From Colwellia psychrerythraea 34H (GTDB taxonomy: Bacteria; Pseudomonadota; Gammaproteobacteria; Enterobacterales; Alteromonadaceae): a stretch of 64,000 nucleotides of DNA. Each line of letters opens with the position of its first letter. Position 1 is the stretch's first letter. A program made the position numbers and the translations under genes. The notes under the pieces are model-generated. The model searched no databases, was not told where the DNA came from, and was given only the letters and a program-made list of their open reading frames with translations. Below are positions 29,401 through 38,003 of the stretch, one piece after another. The stretch lies in the NCBI RefSeq assembly GCF_000012325.1, contig NC_003910.7:5270001-5334000 (forward strand), read 5' to 3'.

Positions 29401-31093
29401 CTGCGAGTATCCCTTCCAGTTGATAAAGCTGTACAAATTCTCGTGTATTGACATTAAAGCCCCATAAACCATCATTACTGGTGAGTAAAAACCAATCACT
29501 ATTTGGTAATGAGCCCAAGAAATACAATAAACGTTCAGGGGAAAACTGAGTCGTAATTTCACTTAACGTATCAACTTGATAAGTAATTAAGTTTATTCTA
29601 AAAATACCTTTTTCATTCGTTAACCATAAGAAATCACCTTCTTTTAGAATGTCAAATTGCTCTAATGCCAGCAGCTGATTAACTTCATCATTAAAGGGTA
29701 ATGCTAATGTTTTCTCCTGCTTTTTATCAAATAGAAGTACACCTTGAGCAGTAGAGACAAGTAACTGCTCAGGCGATAACGTCACTAAACTATAAATATG
29801 GCTCTGGGTATAGATGCTTTTGGAGTCATCATTCACCAAAAAGGGAGTCACTTGCTGCTTAGTTAGATCAATTAAGTTCAAACCATTTGAGGTAGCAACC
29901 CAAAGTAAATCATTATTGAGGCTGTCAGGTAAAGCATGCCACACTTCGTTATAACTCAAACTAGCGGGATTATTTTTTTTATAACCATAGTTTTTAACTA
30001 ATTCTTTTTGAGGGTCCCATTGATAAGCCCCTGCAGTATTTGAGCCTAACCAGAAAACTCCGTGATTATCTTTAATCAATGTATGTATGTTGTCATCGGT
30101 AATATTGTCAAAATAATCACTAAAACCAAACAAGAACTCACTACTATTATTGAGTGTATTAATAACATACAAACCTTTATCAGAGGCTACATAAAGCATT
30201 TCGCCATCAAGTAAGGTCTGCCATGCGGCCATATTTTCAATAAGTTTTTGGTAGTTTGGTAATTGCGATTTTTCCGCAATATATGCTTTAATATCAGCTA
30301 CGTTTATAGCAAAAAAACCATCGAAGGAGCCTAAATATAAAGTATGATTGTTATCTGCATGTACAGTATATATTTTATTAAGTTCTTCAATGCTTGATTG
30401 CTTAGATATATCAGCGGGTATTTGCGGTAGTTTTTTCCAATGATTTTTCTCAATATCATAAGCAAAAATACCTATCTTAGAAGCCAGGTAGATCACGCCA
30501 TCATACAATGACATCTGAAATAGTGATAAATTACCTGCTAATTCTGATTCTAAATCTACTACTTGCTTGTACTCGTCAGTAACTTGATTATAAACACCGA
30601 GCGTTTTTGATGTTAACACCCATATTTTATTGTCATAATCATTAATCAAGTCCCTAATATAGTAATCAAAGCCTTGCGCAAGTTTTATTGGGATATGCTG
30701 ATAACTATCTGTTTTAGGCTTATAACAATAAAGTTTTCGACCATCAACATTTAACCAAATAAAACCATTTTTATCTTCAAGTACATTGTATATAGCAACA
30801 TTTTCAAAACTATTTTTGGGTCCTGGCAATTGCCTAACTTCATTACCATCATAAACATTGACGCCACTTTCAGTACCTAGCCAAATGAAACCTGCTTTGT
30901 CTTGAATAATTGAATGAATACTACCTTGTGACAAACCATCATCAACAGAAAGAAGCTCTAGGGAAAGGTTTTCTATTGCAGCATAACTGGTGCTAGATGC
31001 GACAATGCCGCCAATGAAAATAACGCTAAAAAAAATAACGCTAAAAAAAATACTTAACAATAGTCGACAGGAAATAAGTAATCTCTTAAGCAT
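26489..31093 (-). CDS. membrane sensor: propeller, PAS, GGDEF and EAL domains
   Basis: 1,534 residues. A signal peptide is followed by about 14 short Reg_prop-type propeller repeats (for example DKAGFIWLGTESGVNVYDG, ESGDIWFSSHDGIFMLD), a Y_Y_Y domain (IIYKYHLTGQD), a membrane helix near 805-825, two PAS regions, a GGDEF domain and an EAL domain. The GGDEF motif is intact (ARIGGDEFVVLLE) with an RxxD product-inhibition site (RIDD) five residues upstream. The EAL motif reads EML, but the other catalytic residues are present (NLSVQHF, EVTES, DDFGTGFSS, AEGVET). It probably makes and/or breaks cyclic di-GMP in response to an external, possibly carbohydrate, signal. Confidence 0.92.
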   Translation of the reverse strand: MLKRLLISCRLLLSIFFSVIFFSVIFIGGIVASSTSYAAIENLSLELLSVDDGLSQGSIHSIIQDKAGFIWLGTESGVNVYDGNEVRQLPGPKNSFENVAIYNVLEDKNGFIWLNVDGRKLYCYKPKTDSYQHIPIKLAQGFDYYIRDLINDYDNKIWVLTSKTLGVYNQVTDEYKQVVDLESELAGNLSLFQMSLYDGVIYLASKIGIFAYDIEKNHWKKLPQIPADISKQSSIEELNKIYTVHADNNHTLYLGSFDGFFAINVADIKAYIAEKSQLPNYQKLIENMAAWQTLLDGEMLYVASDKGLYVINTLNNSSEFLFGFSDYFDNITDDNIHTLIKDNHGVFWLGSNTAGAYQWDPQKELVKNYGYKKNNPASLSYNEVWHALPDSLNNDLLWVATSNGLNLIDLTKQQVTPFLVNDDSKSIYTQSHIYSLVTLSPEQLLVSTAQGVLLFDKKQEKTLALPFNDEVNQLLALEQFDILKEGDFLWLTNEKGIFRINLITYQVDTLSEITTQFSPERLLYFLGSLPNSDWFLLTSNDGLWGFNVNTREFVQLYQLEGILAGENVYIDNWAIDKNQVLWLSYSGKGLIGLTLPDFKEKYFYHKANSIIENNVYGVMADESGDIWFSSHDGIFMLDSDNQHISHFTRKNGLGATEFNARANAKLANGLFVYGSMEGISLFDPLQLKKIYDNENITVKVTAVELLSRDLVLPLVIENNAVINLNHDDVGIRIDFSTFSYGNEKSIIYKYHLTGQDNIDFPASREAHVTFPSLASGKHTLSIQAKSPYTGEFSSPVYIKFNVGFAPWRSPLAILLYSIALMLMMVTWYRYRKTQQQLLLDVHEQVKYRENRLQLALTGSNSEVWDWQADEDLIFGKRISLDLGYREKALFYSLEEHVALIHPEDHDNFIHCWQLFISSANLKDNFSCTYRLKTSDGQWFWYKDLGKIVAVDANNHPVRVTGSYTNITESRANEERAQYYGDAFQQTQDWVFIIDEKISRITANQSMRAVFDWPEEEFDFSDKLLGVSQKRRSFYRKLMLSLKEGEHWRGEELIVTANKDEYHVIINVTVGFSSVTNALHYLFVLTDISAQKSAESELRLLANYDHLTGLPNRTLLLERIKHAIDFSNRRDTSIAVFFIDLDRFKQVNDSLGHDFGDLLLREITNRLQSTLRIDDTVARIGGDEFVVLLESFANENQLGRIAEKVIDTIGQSVDLDGNLVSVGASVGIALYPNDGINSDELLRHADVAMYHAKQAGKSNFKFYTAQMNVEAMERLSQESALKLAVKNNEFINHYQPIINAYTGKAVGVEMLMRWQTSTGLVPPSDFIPLSEELNLIITMTEMALERVCKDLKEWHTIRPEFYVSINLSVQHFVEADIVSFISELLARYQLPAAILRVEVTESSLILQPENAITTMRKLSSLGLTLALDDFGTGFSSLSYLKKLPLDIIKIDRSFVAGIGINEADEAIVDTTLVLAKRLNMHCIAEGVETVEQFNYLVAKQCHYLQGYLYSKPSSAEKIMKNLLIDKTELTYSQAL

Positions 31094-31376
31094 AGTTACT
31101 CAACAACAGAATTAATTATAAAAATATAAAGGTCCCATAAAGTATAGTTTACGATGGCTTTGTGCAAACAAAAATCAATAAAAAATACAACTGCTAACAA
31201 CAGGTTTACTTACGCTATACAATAAAATCACACCAATAAGTAATTGAGTAAAACATTAACAATGTGTATTTATAACTTCATATGATGAATATTTCATAAC
31301 TATTGATTGAATAGCCTTGAATAAAGCCTCTCTAGGTCTTACATCTCTTAATAACATAAACTAATTTTTAAGCATT

Positions 31377-33428
31377 ATGACCAATCCATTATTAGTATCT
31401 AGCGAACTACCTGCCTTTTCAAAAATTAAGCCTGAACATGTAAAACCTGCTGTTGAGCAATCAATTAAAGATTGCAAAAAAATTATTGAGCAAGTTCTCG
31501 CTAATGATGATGTCTTTACTTGGGATAATTTAGTATTACCCATTGATGAAGTTGATGATGTGCTATCTAAACTTTGGTCACCTGTTTCCCATATGAATTC
31601 AGTTGTGAGTAGTGATGCATTGCGTGATGCGTATGAGTCTTGTCTGCCCCTTTTATCTGAATATGGCACCTTTGTTGGTCAACATGAAGGTTTATATCAA
31701 GCCTACCTTAGCGTTAAAAACAGTAAGCAATTTGAACAGCTCGACGTAGCTCAACAAAAAGTTATCACGAATGCCCTTCGTGATTTTAAACTATCAGGTA
31801 TTGCTTTAAGTGATAATGATAAGAAGCGTTATGGTGAAATAGCGACTCGCTTATCAGAACTCAGCTCTAGTTTTAGCAATAATGTGCTCGATGCTACCCA
31901 TGCCTTTAGTATTACCATTGAAGACGAAAAAGAGCTTACCGGCTTGCCGAAGAGTGCTTTAGCGGCGGCAAAAGAACTTGCCACAGCAAAAGAGCAACAG
32001 GGGTTTACTTTTACTCTTGATATTCCAAGTTATCTACCGGTAATGATGTATTGTGATAATGCTGATTTACGTGAGCAACTTTATACGGCATTTGTTACTC
32101 GTGCGTCAGACCAGGGGCCTAATGCAAATAAATTTGATAATAGCGCCATCATGGATGAGTTACTAAGCTTGCGACATGAATTAGCTAATTTACTTGATTT
32201 TGACAACTATGCTCAACATTCATTAACCACTAAAATGGCCAATACCACGAGTGAAGTCATGGCGTTTCTTGAAAACTTAGCCATTAAATCACAACACCAA
32301 GGTAAACGAGACTTTAAAGAACTAAGCGACTTTGCTGCGACTGAATTCAAGAAAGATAATTTACAGGCTTGGGATCTGGCTTATTACAGCGAAAAGTTAA
32401 AACAAAGTCGTTACGCCATTTCAGATGAACAATTACGCCCATATTTTCCTAAAGACAAAGTTGTTTCTGGTCTATTTGCAGTGGTCCATAAGTTATTTGG
32501 CCTATCTATCAAACATCGTGAAGGTGTTGATGTATGGCATGACGATGTTAACTTTTATGATGTATTTGATAAATCAGGTGAAAGACGAGGCAGCTTTTAT
32601 CTTGACCTTTATGCCCGCGAGAAAAAACGTGGTGGAGCTTGGATGGATGACTGTGTTGGTCGAAGCCAGCTAGCTGATGGGTCTATTCAATATCCAGTTG
32701 CCTATTTAACGTGTAATTTTAACGGCCCTGTAGGCAATCAACCGGCATTATTTACCCATGATGAAGTTGTTACCTTATTCCATGAGTTTGGTCATGGCAT
32801 TCATCACATGTTAAGCCAAATAAACGCCAGCAGTGTTGCCGGTATTAATGGCGTTCCTTGGGATGCAGTAGAACTTCCTAGTCAATTTTTAGAAAACTGG
32901 TGTTGGCAACCCGAAGCACTTGCGTTTATTTCAGGCCATTTTGAAAGTGGTGAGTCATTGCCTCAAGAAATGTTAACCAAAATGTTGGCGGCAAAGAATT
33001 TCCAATCAGCGATGCAAATGTTGCGTCAGATTGAGTTCAGCATCTTTGATTTCACTATGCATGAAAGCTATAACCCCAATGCATTGAATAATGAAAAACA
33101 TATTCAACAAGTGCTCGATAATGTTAGAACCAAGTACTCTGTAGTAACAGCGCCTGAATTTAATCGTTTTCAACATGGTTTTAGCCACATCTTTGGCGGT
33201 GGTTATTCAGCAGGTTACTACAGCTACAAGTGGGCTGAAGTATTATCCGCTGACGCATTTGGTTTATTTGAAGAGCAAGGCATCTTCAATGAAGAAACCG
33301 GTCAGTCATTCTTAAACAATATTTTAGAAAAAGGCGGCAGCGAAGAGCCAAGCGTGTTGTTTAAAAACTTCAGAGGCAGAGCACCAGAAATTGATGCGCT
33401 ATTGCGTCACTGTGGTATTGAAGCGTAA
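31377..33428 (+). CDS. prlC: oligopeptidase A (M3 metallopeptidase)
   Basis: A cytoplasmic zinc endopeptidase of 683 residues that degrades short peptides, including cleaved signal peptides. The zinc site HEFGH lies at residues 469-473 within TLFHEFGHGIHHML, with the downstream glutamate in GVPWDAVELPSQFLENW. The C-terminal FSHIFGGGYSAGYYSYKWAE segment is typical of the M3 family. The start matches the family's N-terminus (NPLLVSSELPAFSKIKPEHV). No strong Shine-Dalgarno is seen. Confidence 0.96.
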   Translation: MTNPLLVSSELPAFSKIKPEHVKPAVEQSIKDCKKIIEQVLANDDVFTWDNLVLPIDEVDDVLSKLWSPVSHMNSVVSSDALRDAYESCLPLLSEYGTFVGQHEGLYQAYLSVKNSKQFEQLDVAQQKVITNALRDFKLSGIALSDNDKKRYGEIATRLSELSSSFSNNVLDATHAFSITIEDEKELTGLPKSALAAAKELATAKEQQGFTFTLDIPSYLPVMMYCDNADLREQLYTAFVTRASDQGPNANKFDNSAIMDELLSLRHELANLLDFDNYAQHSLTTKMANTTSEVMAFLENLAIKSQHQGKRDFKELSDFAATEFKKDNLQAWDLAYYSEKLKQSRYAISDEQLRPYFPKDKVVSGLFAVVHKLFGLSIKHREGVDVWHDDVNFYDVFDKSGERRGSFYLDLYAREKKRGGAWMDDCVGRSQLADGSIQYPVAYLTCNFNGPVGNQPALFTHDEVVTLFHEFGHGIHHMLSQINASSVAGINGVPWDAVELPSQFLENWCWQPEALAFISGHFESGESLPQEMLTKMLAAKNFQSAMQMLRQIEFSIFDFTMHESYNPNALNNEKHIQQVLDNVRTKYSVVTAPEFNRFQHGFSHIFGGGYSAGYYSYKWAEVLSADAFGLFEEQGIFNEETGQSFLNNILEKGGSEEPSVLFKNFRGRAPEIDALLRHCGIEA

Positions 33429-33458
33429 ATATTAATGTAAACATTCAACATGAAGGAC

Positions 33459-33562
33459 GTCATCCCCGAGGTGTATTAATCGGGGGTCCAGTATCTGTGT
33501 CACTTACACCCAAGGTTTATTGTGCATAATATGGATTCCTGCTCAGATAATGTGGGAATGAC
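33459..33562. repeat. ~104-bp MITE-like element with inverted ends
   Basis: The left end GTCATCCCC (33459-33467) and the right end GGGAATGAC (33554-33562) are near-complementary. The interior carries GGGGGTCCAGTATCTG and TATGGATTCCTGCTCAGA. This is the familiar layout of GTCATTCCC...GGGAATGAC interspersed elements of many proteobacteria. It lies between prlC and the glycosylase gene. Confidence 0.65.
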
Positions 33563-33599
33563 ATCACCCAATAATAATGCCTAATTTAATTAAGAAGTT

Positions 33600-34331
33600 A
33601 TGACCCACGAATCATTTAAATCATTATACCAGCGTGCCGCCGATCGAAAAGGTGGCAAGTTGGCACTTGAGCTATTGCTAGGTAAAAGAATATTGGGCAA
33701 GAAATTACTCGATGATAACGCCGCAGAAGAAAGCATTAGCCAACTCACTGACGATAGAGTGTTAGCCGCTTTTACCAAGCAGATTTTTAAATCTGGTTTT
33801 GTGTGGCGAGTGGTTGAGAATAAATGGCCTGACTTTGAGGAACATTTTTTTAATTTTAATATCGAAAAAATGCTAATGATGCCTGAAGAAATGTTGGAAC
33901 GAAAAGCAGCAGATCCGAAGATTATTCGTAATTACAATAAAGTAAAGACTATTAAAGCCAATGCGCAGATGATGTTTGATATCTCACTAGAAAAAAGCAT
34001 CAGCTTTGCGCAATTTATTAATGACTGGCCAAGTGAAGACATCATAGGCTTGTGGGCTTATTTGAAAAAGCATGGTCAACGCTTAGGTGGTAATACTGGC
34101 CCATACGCACTTAGATTATTAGGCAAAGATACCTTCATTTTAAGCAGTGATGTTGAAGCTTATTTAAGAGCACAGCAGATAATTGATGGTGGTTTGCAAA
34201 GTAAAAAAAGCTTAACAGCTATTCAAGCGTTTTTTAATACATTACAAACACAAAGTGGCTATAACTTAACGCAATTAAGTCGTTTGATTGCTTTTGCTAG
34301 TGGCGATAATTATGTGCAGGTTGAGGAGTAA
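33600..34331 (+). CDS. 3-methyladenine DNA glycosylase I-like protein
   Basis: 243 residues resembling the Tag/adenine-glycosylase family (PF03352). The segments GFVWRVVENKWPDFEEHFFN, RNYNKVKTIKANAQMMF and the GGNTGPYALRLLGKDTF region align in order with Tag helices. The N-terminal cysteine/histidine zinc site of E. coli Tag is absent, so it is a divergent member and the symbol tag is not used. It may excise alkylated bases. Its last codons form one arm of a terminator hairpin. Confidence 0.7.
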   Translation: MTHESFKSLYQRAADRKGGKLALELLLGKRILGKKLLDDNAAEESISQLTDDRVLAAFTKQIFKSGFVWRVVENKWPDFEEHFFNFNIEKMLMMPEEMLERKAADPKIIRNYNKVKTIKANAQMMFDISLEKSISFAQFINDWPSEDIIGLWAYLKKHGQRLGGNTGPYALRLLGKDTFILSSDVEAYLRAQQIIDGGLQSKKSLTAIQAFFNTLQTQSGYNLTQLSRLIAFASGDNYVQVEE

Positions 34332-34344
34332 CCTGCACATAATT
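34308..34344. terminator. bidirectional terminator overlapping the glycosylase stop codon
   Basis: AATTATGTGCAGGTT (34308-34322) and AACCTGCACATAATT (34330-34344) are perfect 15-bp complements around a 7-base loop. The stem includes the last codons and stop of the glycosylase gene and sits 7 bases from the end of the convergent manC, so it probably serves both genes. Confidence 0.7.
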
Positions 34345-34350
34345 TGCTAA

Positions 34351-35784
34351 CTAAGAACGGCCATACTTATCTTCAAAACGAACGATATCATCTTCACCTA
34401 AATAACTACCCGATTGTACTTCAATCATTTCTAATGGTAGTTTCCCTGGGTTTTCTAGCGCATGAACAGCGCCAACAGGAATATAAGCTGATTGGTTTTC
34501 AGTTAATAACACAACTTTTTCATCTATCGTTACTTTCGCTGTACCTGACACTATGATCCAGTGTTCAGCTCTGTGATGATGCATTTGCACTGATAGTTTA
34601 GCGCCTGGCTTTACAGTAATGCGCTTAACTTGGAAACGCTCTCCCGTATCAATACAGTCATATTTTCCCCACGGGCGGTAGGCTTCACGATGTAATACTG
34701 CCTCACTACGCTTATCGGCCTTTAACTGCTCAACTATTTGTTTAACTTCTTGTACTTTATCTTTATTGGCAACTAATACAGCATCAGGTGTATCAATAAT
34801 CACTAAGTTATCAACACCAACTGTTGCAATCAGCTTGTTTTGACTGTGAATATAACTATTAGTCGTTTGCTGAGCGATTACGTCACCTTTTAATACGTTT
34901 TTGTCATCATCTTGCTGACAGACTTCCCAAAGTGCAGAATAAGAGCCGACATCACTCCAGCCAGCATCAAGTGGAATGACTACCGCAGAGTCTGTTTTCT
35001 CCATTACCGCATAATCTATTGACTCACTAGCACAAGCTAAAAAGTCTGCTTTATTTGGACGCATAAAATCAAGATCTTGCTCAACACCTTTCATAGCTCG
35101 CTGACAGTTTTCTAAAATATCACCACGATGCTTAGCTAGCTCTTCTAAATAGCGCGAGGCTTTAAATAAGAACATACCACTATTCCACAAGTAGTCACCT
35201 GAAGCTAAATATTCATCGGCTATATCCTGTTTAGGCTTCTCAACAAATTCTGCAACATCAAAAGTACCTGAGCTTTGCACATTGCCCTTTTTAATATAGC
35301 CATAACCAGTCTCGGCGTGAGTGGGGACAATACCAAAGGTAACGAGTTTTCCTTGCTGTGCAACAATACTTGCTTGCTCAACCGCTTGGTGGAAAGCAGC
35401 AGTATCTTGAATAACATGATCTGCAGCTAACACCAGTAAAAGCGCACCTTTATCTTTTTCTAGGGCGTTAATCGCCGCTAATGCTACAGCTGGAGCGGTA
35501 TTACGCCCTTCTGGCTCAAGTAAAATTGTTCCTTGCGATGAAGATAACTGTCTCACCTGTTCCGCCACTAAAAATCGGTGCTCTTCATTACAAATAAATA
35601 CGGCTTCCTTACTATTTTCAGGTAAGCGTAAAAGCGTATCTTGCAACATACTAGTATCGTTAACTAAAGGTAAAAATTGCTTAGGGAAAAGTGCGCGAGA
35701 AAGTGGCCAAAGACGTGTGCCGCTGCCGCCACACATTATTGCAGGGAAAATAGATACAGCAGAAGAAGTTGTTTTTGTATTCAT
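34351..35784 (-). CDS. manC: mannose-1-phosphate guanylyltransferase/mannose-6-phosphate isomerase
   Basis: A bifunctional enzyme of 477 residues that makes GDP-mannose for polysaccharides. The N-terminal nucleotidyltransferase has [20 protein letters not shown] and [14 protein letters not shown]. The C-terminal type II isomerase cupin has [20 protein letters not shown] and [17 protein letters not shown]. It opens the exopolysaccharide region, facing away from the exosortase gene. No manB or gmd is within the window. Confidence 0.95.
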   Translation of the reverse strand: MNTKTTSSAVSIFPAIMCGGSGTRLWPLSRALFPKQFLPLVNDTSMLQDTLLRLPENSKEAVFICNEEHRFLVAEQVRQLSSSQGTILLEPEGRNTAPAVALAAINALEKDKGALLLVLAADHVIQDTAAFHQAVEQASIVAQQGKLVTFGIVPTHAETGYGYIKKGNVQSSGTFDVAEFVEKPKQDIADEYLASGDYLWNSGMFLFKASRYLEELAKHRGDILENCQRAMKGVEQDLDFMRPNKADFLACASESIDYAVMEKTDSAVVIPLDAGWSDVGSYSALWEVCQQDDDKNVLKGDVIAQQTTNSYIHSQNKLIATVGVDNLVIIDTPDAVLVANKDKVQEVKQIVEQLKADKRSEAVLHREAYRPWGKYDCIDTGERFQVKRITVKPGAKLSVQMHHHRAEHWIIVSGTAKVTIDEKVVLLTENQSAYIPVGAVHALENPGKLPLEMIEVQSGSYLGEDDIVRFEDKYGRS

Positions 35785-35958
35785 ATTTATTCCGTTGATG
35801 ATGTTGAAGTTTCATAGAAAATAATGCGGTTATAGTAAGCGATACTAATAGAGAGTAAAACCTCTTTTATCTTTCATTAACAAGTAATAGGACAATAGAT
35901 TTTGGCTATGTTCCGCCATGTGTTGCTAAGCTTTAAATTGATTGTTTTTGTTAGGATT

Positions 35959-36318
35959 TTAACTGGTATCTAAAAACCTAAACCAACCTAAGTAATTTTC
36001 TCCATACTTAGTCGCCACACTATGAAATCTATCTATCCAAGCCTTTAAGCGACGGTGGTAAGCATTAACATTTTGAATGTGAAATACTTTTTCAATAACC
36101 TGAACACCAACGGCTACATTCAGCCGTTTGTGAATAAAATCATTACCTTGTGAAAATTTGATATAAGCACTAAAACCATCGCGGCACAAGACGCAATCTT
36201 TGGCTATTTTTCCTTGTGACTCTTTGTTGAGTTGCTCGAAGGAATAACTAGCTTCATAGGTATGTTTCCCTCTATCTCGTACCGTTAACACGGGAACATA
36301 GCCTTTGATATATATTAT
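35959..36318 (-). pseudogene. IS1595-type transposase, C-terminal remnant
   Basis: A fragment of about 120 codons. The frame begins in GYVPVLTVRDRGKHTYEASY without a proper start, continues with CVLCRDGFSAYIKF and ends HIQNVNAYHRRLKAWIDRF, then ATKYGENYLGWFRFLD. This is the end of an ISXO2/IS1595-family DDE transposase. The first half is gone and no terminal inverted repeats were found, so it is a relic. It marks the border between manC and the exosortase gene. The rest of 35785-36513 holds only the inverted repeat at 36372. Confidence 0.75.
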
Positions 36319-36371
36319 CTAAATGTGTATTATCCCGTTTAAACTAACTTTTACTAACGACAATAACATAA

Positions 36372-36398
36372 AAATGTATGTATAATTTACATACATTT
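36372..36398. promoter_or_regulatory. 11-bp inverted repeat upstream of the exosortase gene
   Basis: AAATGTATGTA (36372-36382) and TACATACATTT (36388-36398) are exact complements with a five-base spacer, 116 bases before the exosortase start. The symmetry and size fit a dimeric repressor or activator site. It could equally be left over from the adjacent insertion sequence. Confidence 0.4.
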
Positions 36399-36513
36399 AA
36401 TACCATTTATTACCCGTTGAATTTAGCTGTAGCCTGTTTTATTAAAACATAGAAGTAAAGTAATTTACAAAATTTTATCTACATAGAAAAATAATATCAT
36501 TAAGGGTAATACT

Positions 36514-37902
36514 TTGAATATAAAAAAAATCAATTCAAATATATTTAAACATAATTTTTCACCTGTCATCTTAATACTTGCAATTACAATATTAATAGCC
36601 CTATTAAATATTCCTATCATGCAGACCCTATGGAGATATAGTTTTGATGATGGCACTTATTCACACGCTTATTTGATTCCTCTTATTGTTGCTTATTTAT
36701 TTTATGTGATAAATAACAATGGAGAATTAAAGTATAGGGAAACTATATCTTTACCTGCTTCAGTACTACTAATTATAAGTGCCTATATACTTTTTGTTAC
36801 GTCAACTGCGCAAATTAGCCTGTTATACTGGTTGACCATTTTATTATTATTTTGTTCAAGTATTATTTTTGTTTTCAATGCTAATATCAAAATAGCTGCA
36901 GCCGCATCCTATTTTATTTTTTTACTTCCTGTTTGGGGGATATTAACCATTCCCCTACAAAACCTATCAGTATTTGCGGCTCAGACCCTTATGGGGTTCA
37001 CTACTATTCCTGTATTTGTTGAAGAGCAGTTTGTACATATTCCATCAGGAGTATTTGAAATTGCCGGTGGTTGTAGTGGGTTACGTTACTTGCTTACTTC
37101 TCTAGCAATTAGTACTTTGTTTTCTTTTCTATATTTTAGAACAATAAAAAATACCGCAATATTTATTTCAGTGGCAATACTTGGTGCGTTATTAACAAAC
37201 TGGTTACGAATATCAGCTTTAATTATAATTGGTCACCAAACAGAAATGACCAGTGACTTAATGACTGATCATAATATGTTTGGTTGGTACATTTATATTC
37301 CCTTTATGTTCTTACTGTTTAAGTTTGGTGGGTACCTTGCTGATAAAGAAAACAACAAACCAATCGCATCTGACAGTTCAGCCAAATTACAACTGAATAC
37401 ACCTAATGGGCAGTTGGGAGTTGTTTTGTTTATAATTTTATTGTTTTCTTCTACCTCATTACAAATGTCAGCAACAACAGAGCCTGAAACAAAACTTAAA
37501 AATGTGCTTGTTCAACCTATCATTTATCACGCTTCAACGGTTGAAGTTATCACTAACAGCTCAATAAAAACGCAATTAATTTACAATTTTAGTGAAAGTA
37601 ATCTAGAATCAAAACCTACTTTTTATGAAAATAACTTTATTCCTAAAAACTGGCTTGTTGTTAGTAAAGTTATAAGCAATGAAGAGCAAGTGATTAAAAT
37701 AACAAAAGGTCTAAAAACTGCCACCATTACGGTCAGTTATGAAATATCAGAACTAAAATTTGGAAGTTCCTCACGATTCAAGCTTGAAAGATTAAAACAA
37801 GCATTATTGGGAAAAAGAAAGACTAAATTGCATTGGCAGTTTCAATTAAATACAATAAACGCACAAGCAATAAATTCGCACACAAAAAAGGTTTTATTAT
37901 GA
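36514..37902 (+). CDS. xrtA: exosortase with C-terminal extension
   Basis: A membrane cysteine protease/transpeptidase that cleaves PEP-CTERM tails. It has 462 residues and about eight membrane helices. The catalytic residues are visible: Cys187 in IAGGCSGLRYLL, Arg232 in LLTNWLRISAL and His253 in LMTDHNMFGWYIY. The C-terminal ~170 residues resemble the EpsI-like periplasmic extension of exosortase A. The start is TTG with a GGG-containing Shine-Dalgarno seven bases upstream. The symbol is based on the extension and on the neighbouring asparagine-synthase-like, ligase-like and FemAB-like genes. The stop codon overlaps the start of an rfbA stub (ATGA). Confidence 0.85.
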   Translation: MNIKKINSNIFKHNFSPVILILAITILIALLNIPIMQTLWRYSFDDGTYSHAYLIPLIVAYLFYVINNNGELKYRETISLPASVLLIISAYILFVTSTAQISLLYWLTILLLFCSSIIFVFNANIKIAAAASYFIFLLPVWGILTIPLQNLSVFAAQTLMGFTTIPVFVEEQFVHIPSGVFEIAGGCSGLRYLLTSLAISTLFSFLYFRTIKNTAIFISVAILGALLTNWLRISALIIIGHQTEMTSDLMTDHNMFGWYIYIPFMFLLFKFGGYLADKENNKPIASDSSAKLQLNTPNGQLGVVLFIILLFSSTSLQMSATTEPETKLKNVLVQPIIYHASTVEVITNSSIKTQLIYNFSESNLESKPTFYENNFIPKNWLVVSKVISNEEQVIKITKGLKTATITVSYEISELKFGSSSRFKLERLKQALLGKRKTKLHWQFQLNTINAQAINSHTKKVLL

Positions 37903-38003
37903 GAAAATGAATTATATTAGCAGGTGGTAGTGGGATTAGACTCTACCCACTAACCAAAGTTGTTAGTAAACAGTTAACCGCTTATTATAATTTAATATCA
38001 TGA
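37899..38003 (+). pseudogene. rfbA stub (glucose-1-phosphate thymidylyltransferase, N-terminus)
   Basis: From the ATG overlapping the exosortase stop the frame reads MRK, a TGA stop, then IILAGGSGIRLYPLTKVVSK and QLTAYY. This is the nucleotide-binding N-terminus of RfbA-type enzymes. Only about 28 codons survive before homology ends beside the 3' end of the opposing glycosyltransferase gene. A premature stop plus a large deletion make it a clear relic. It shows that a dTDP-sugar gene once followed the exosortase gene. Confidence 0.8.
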
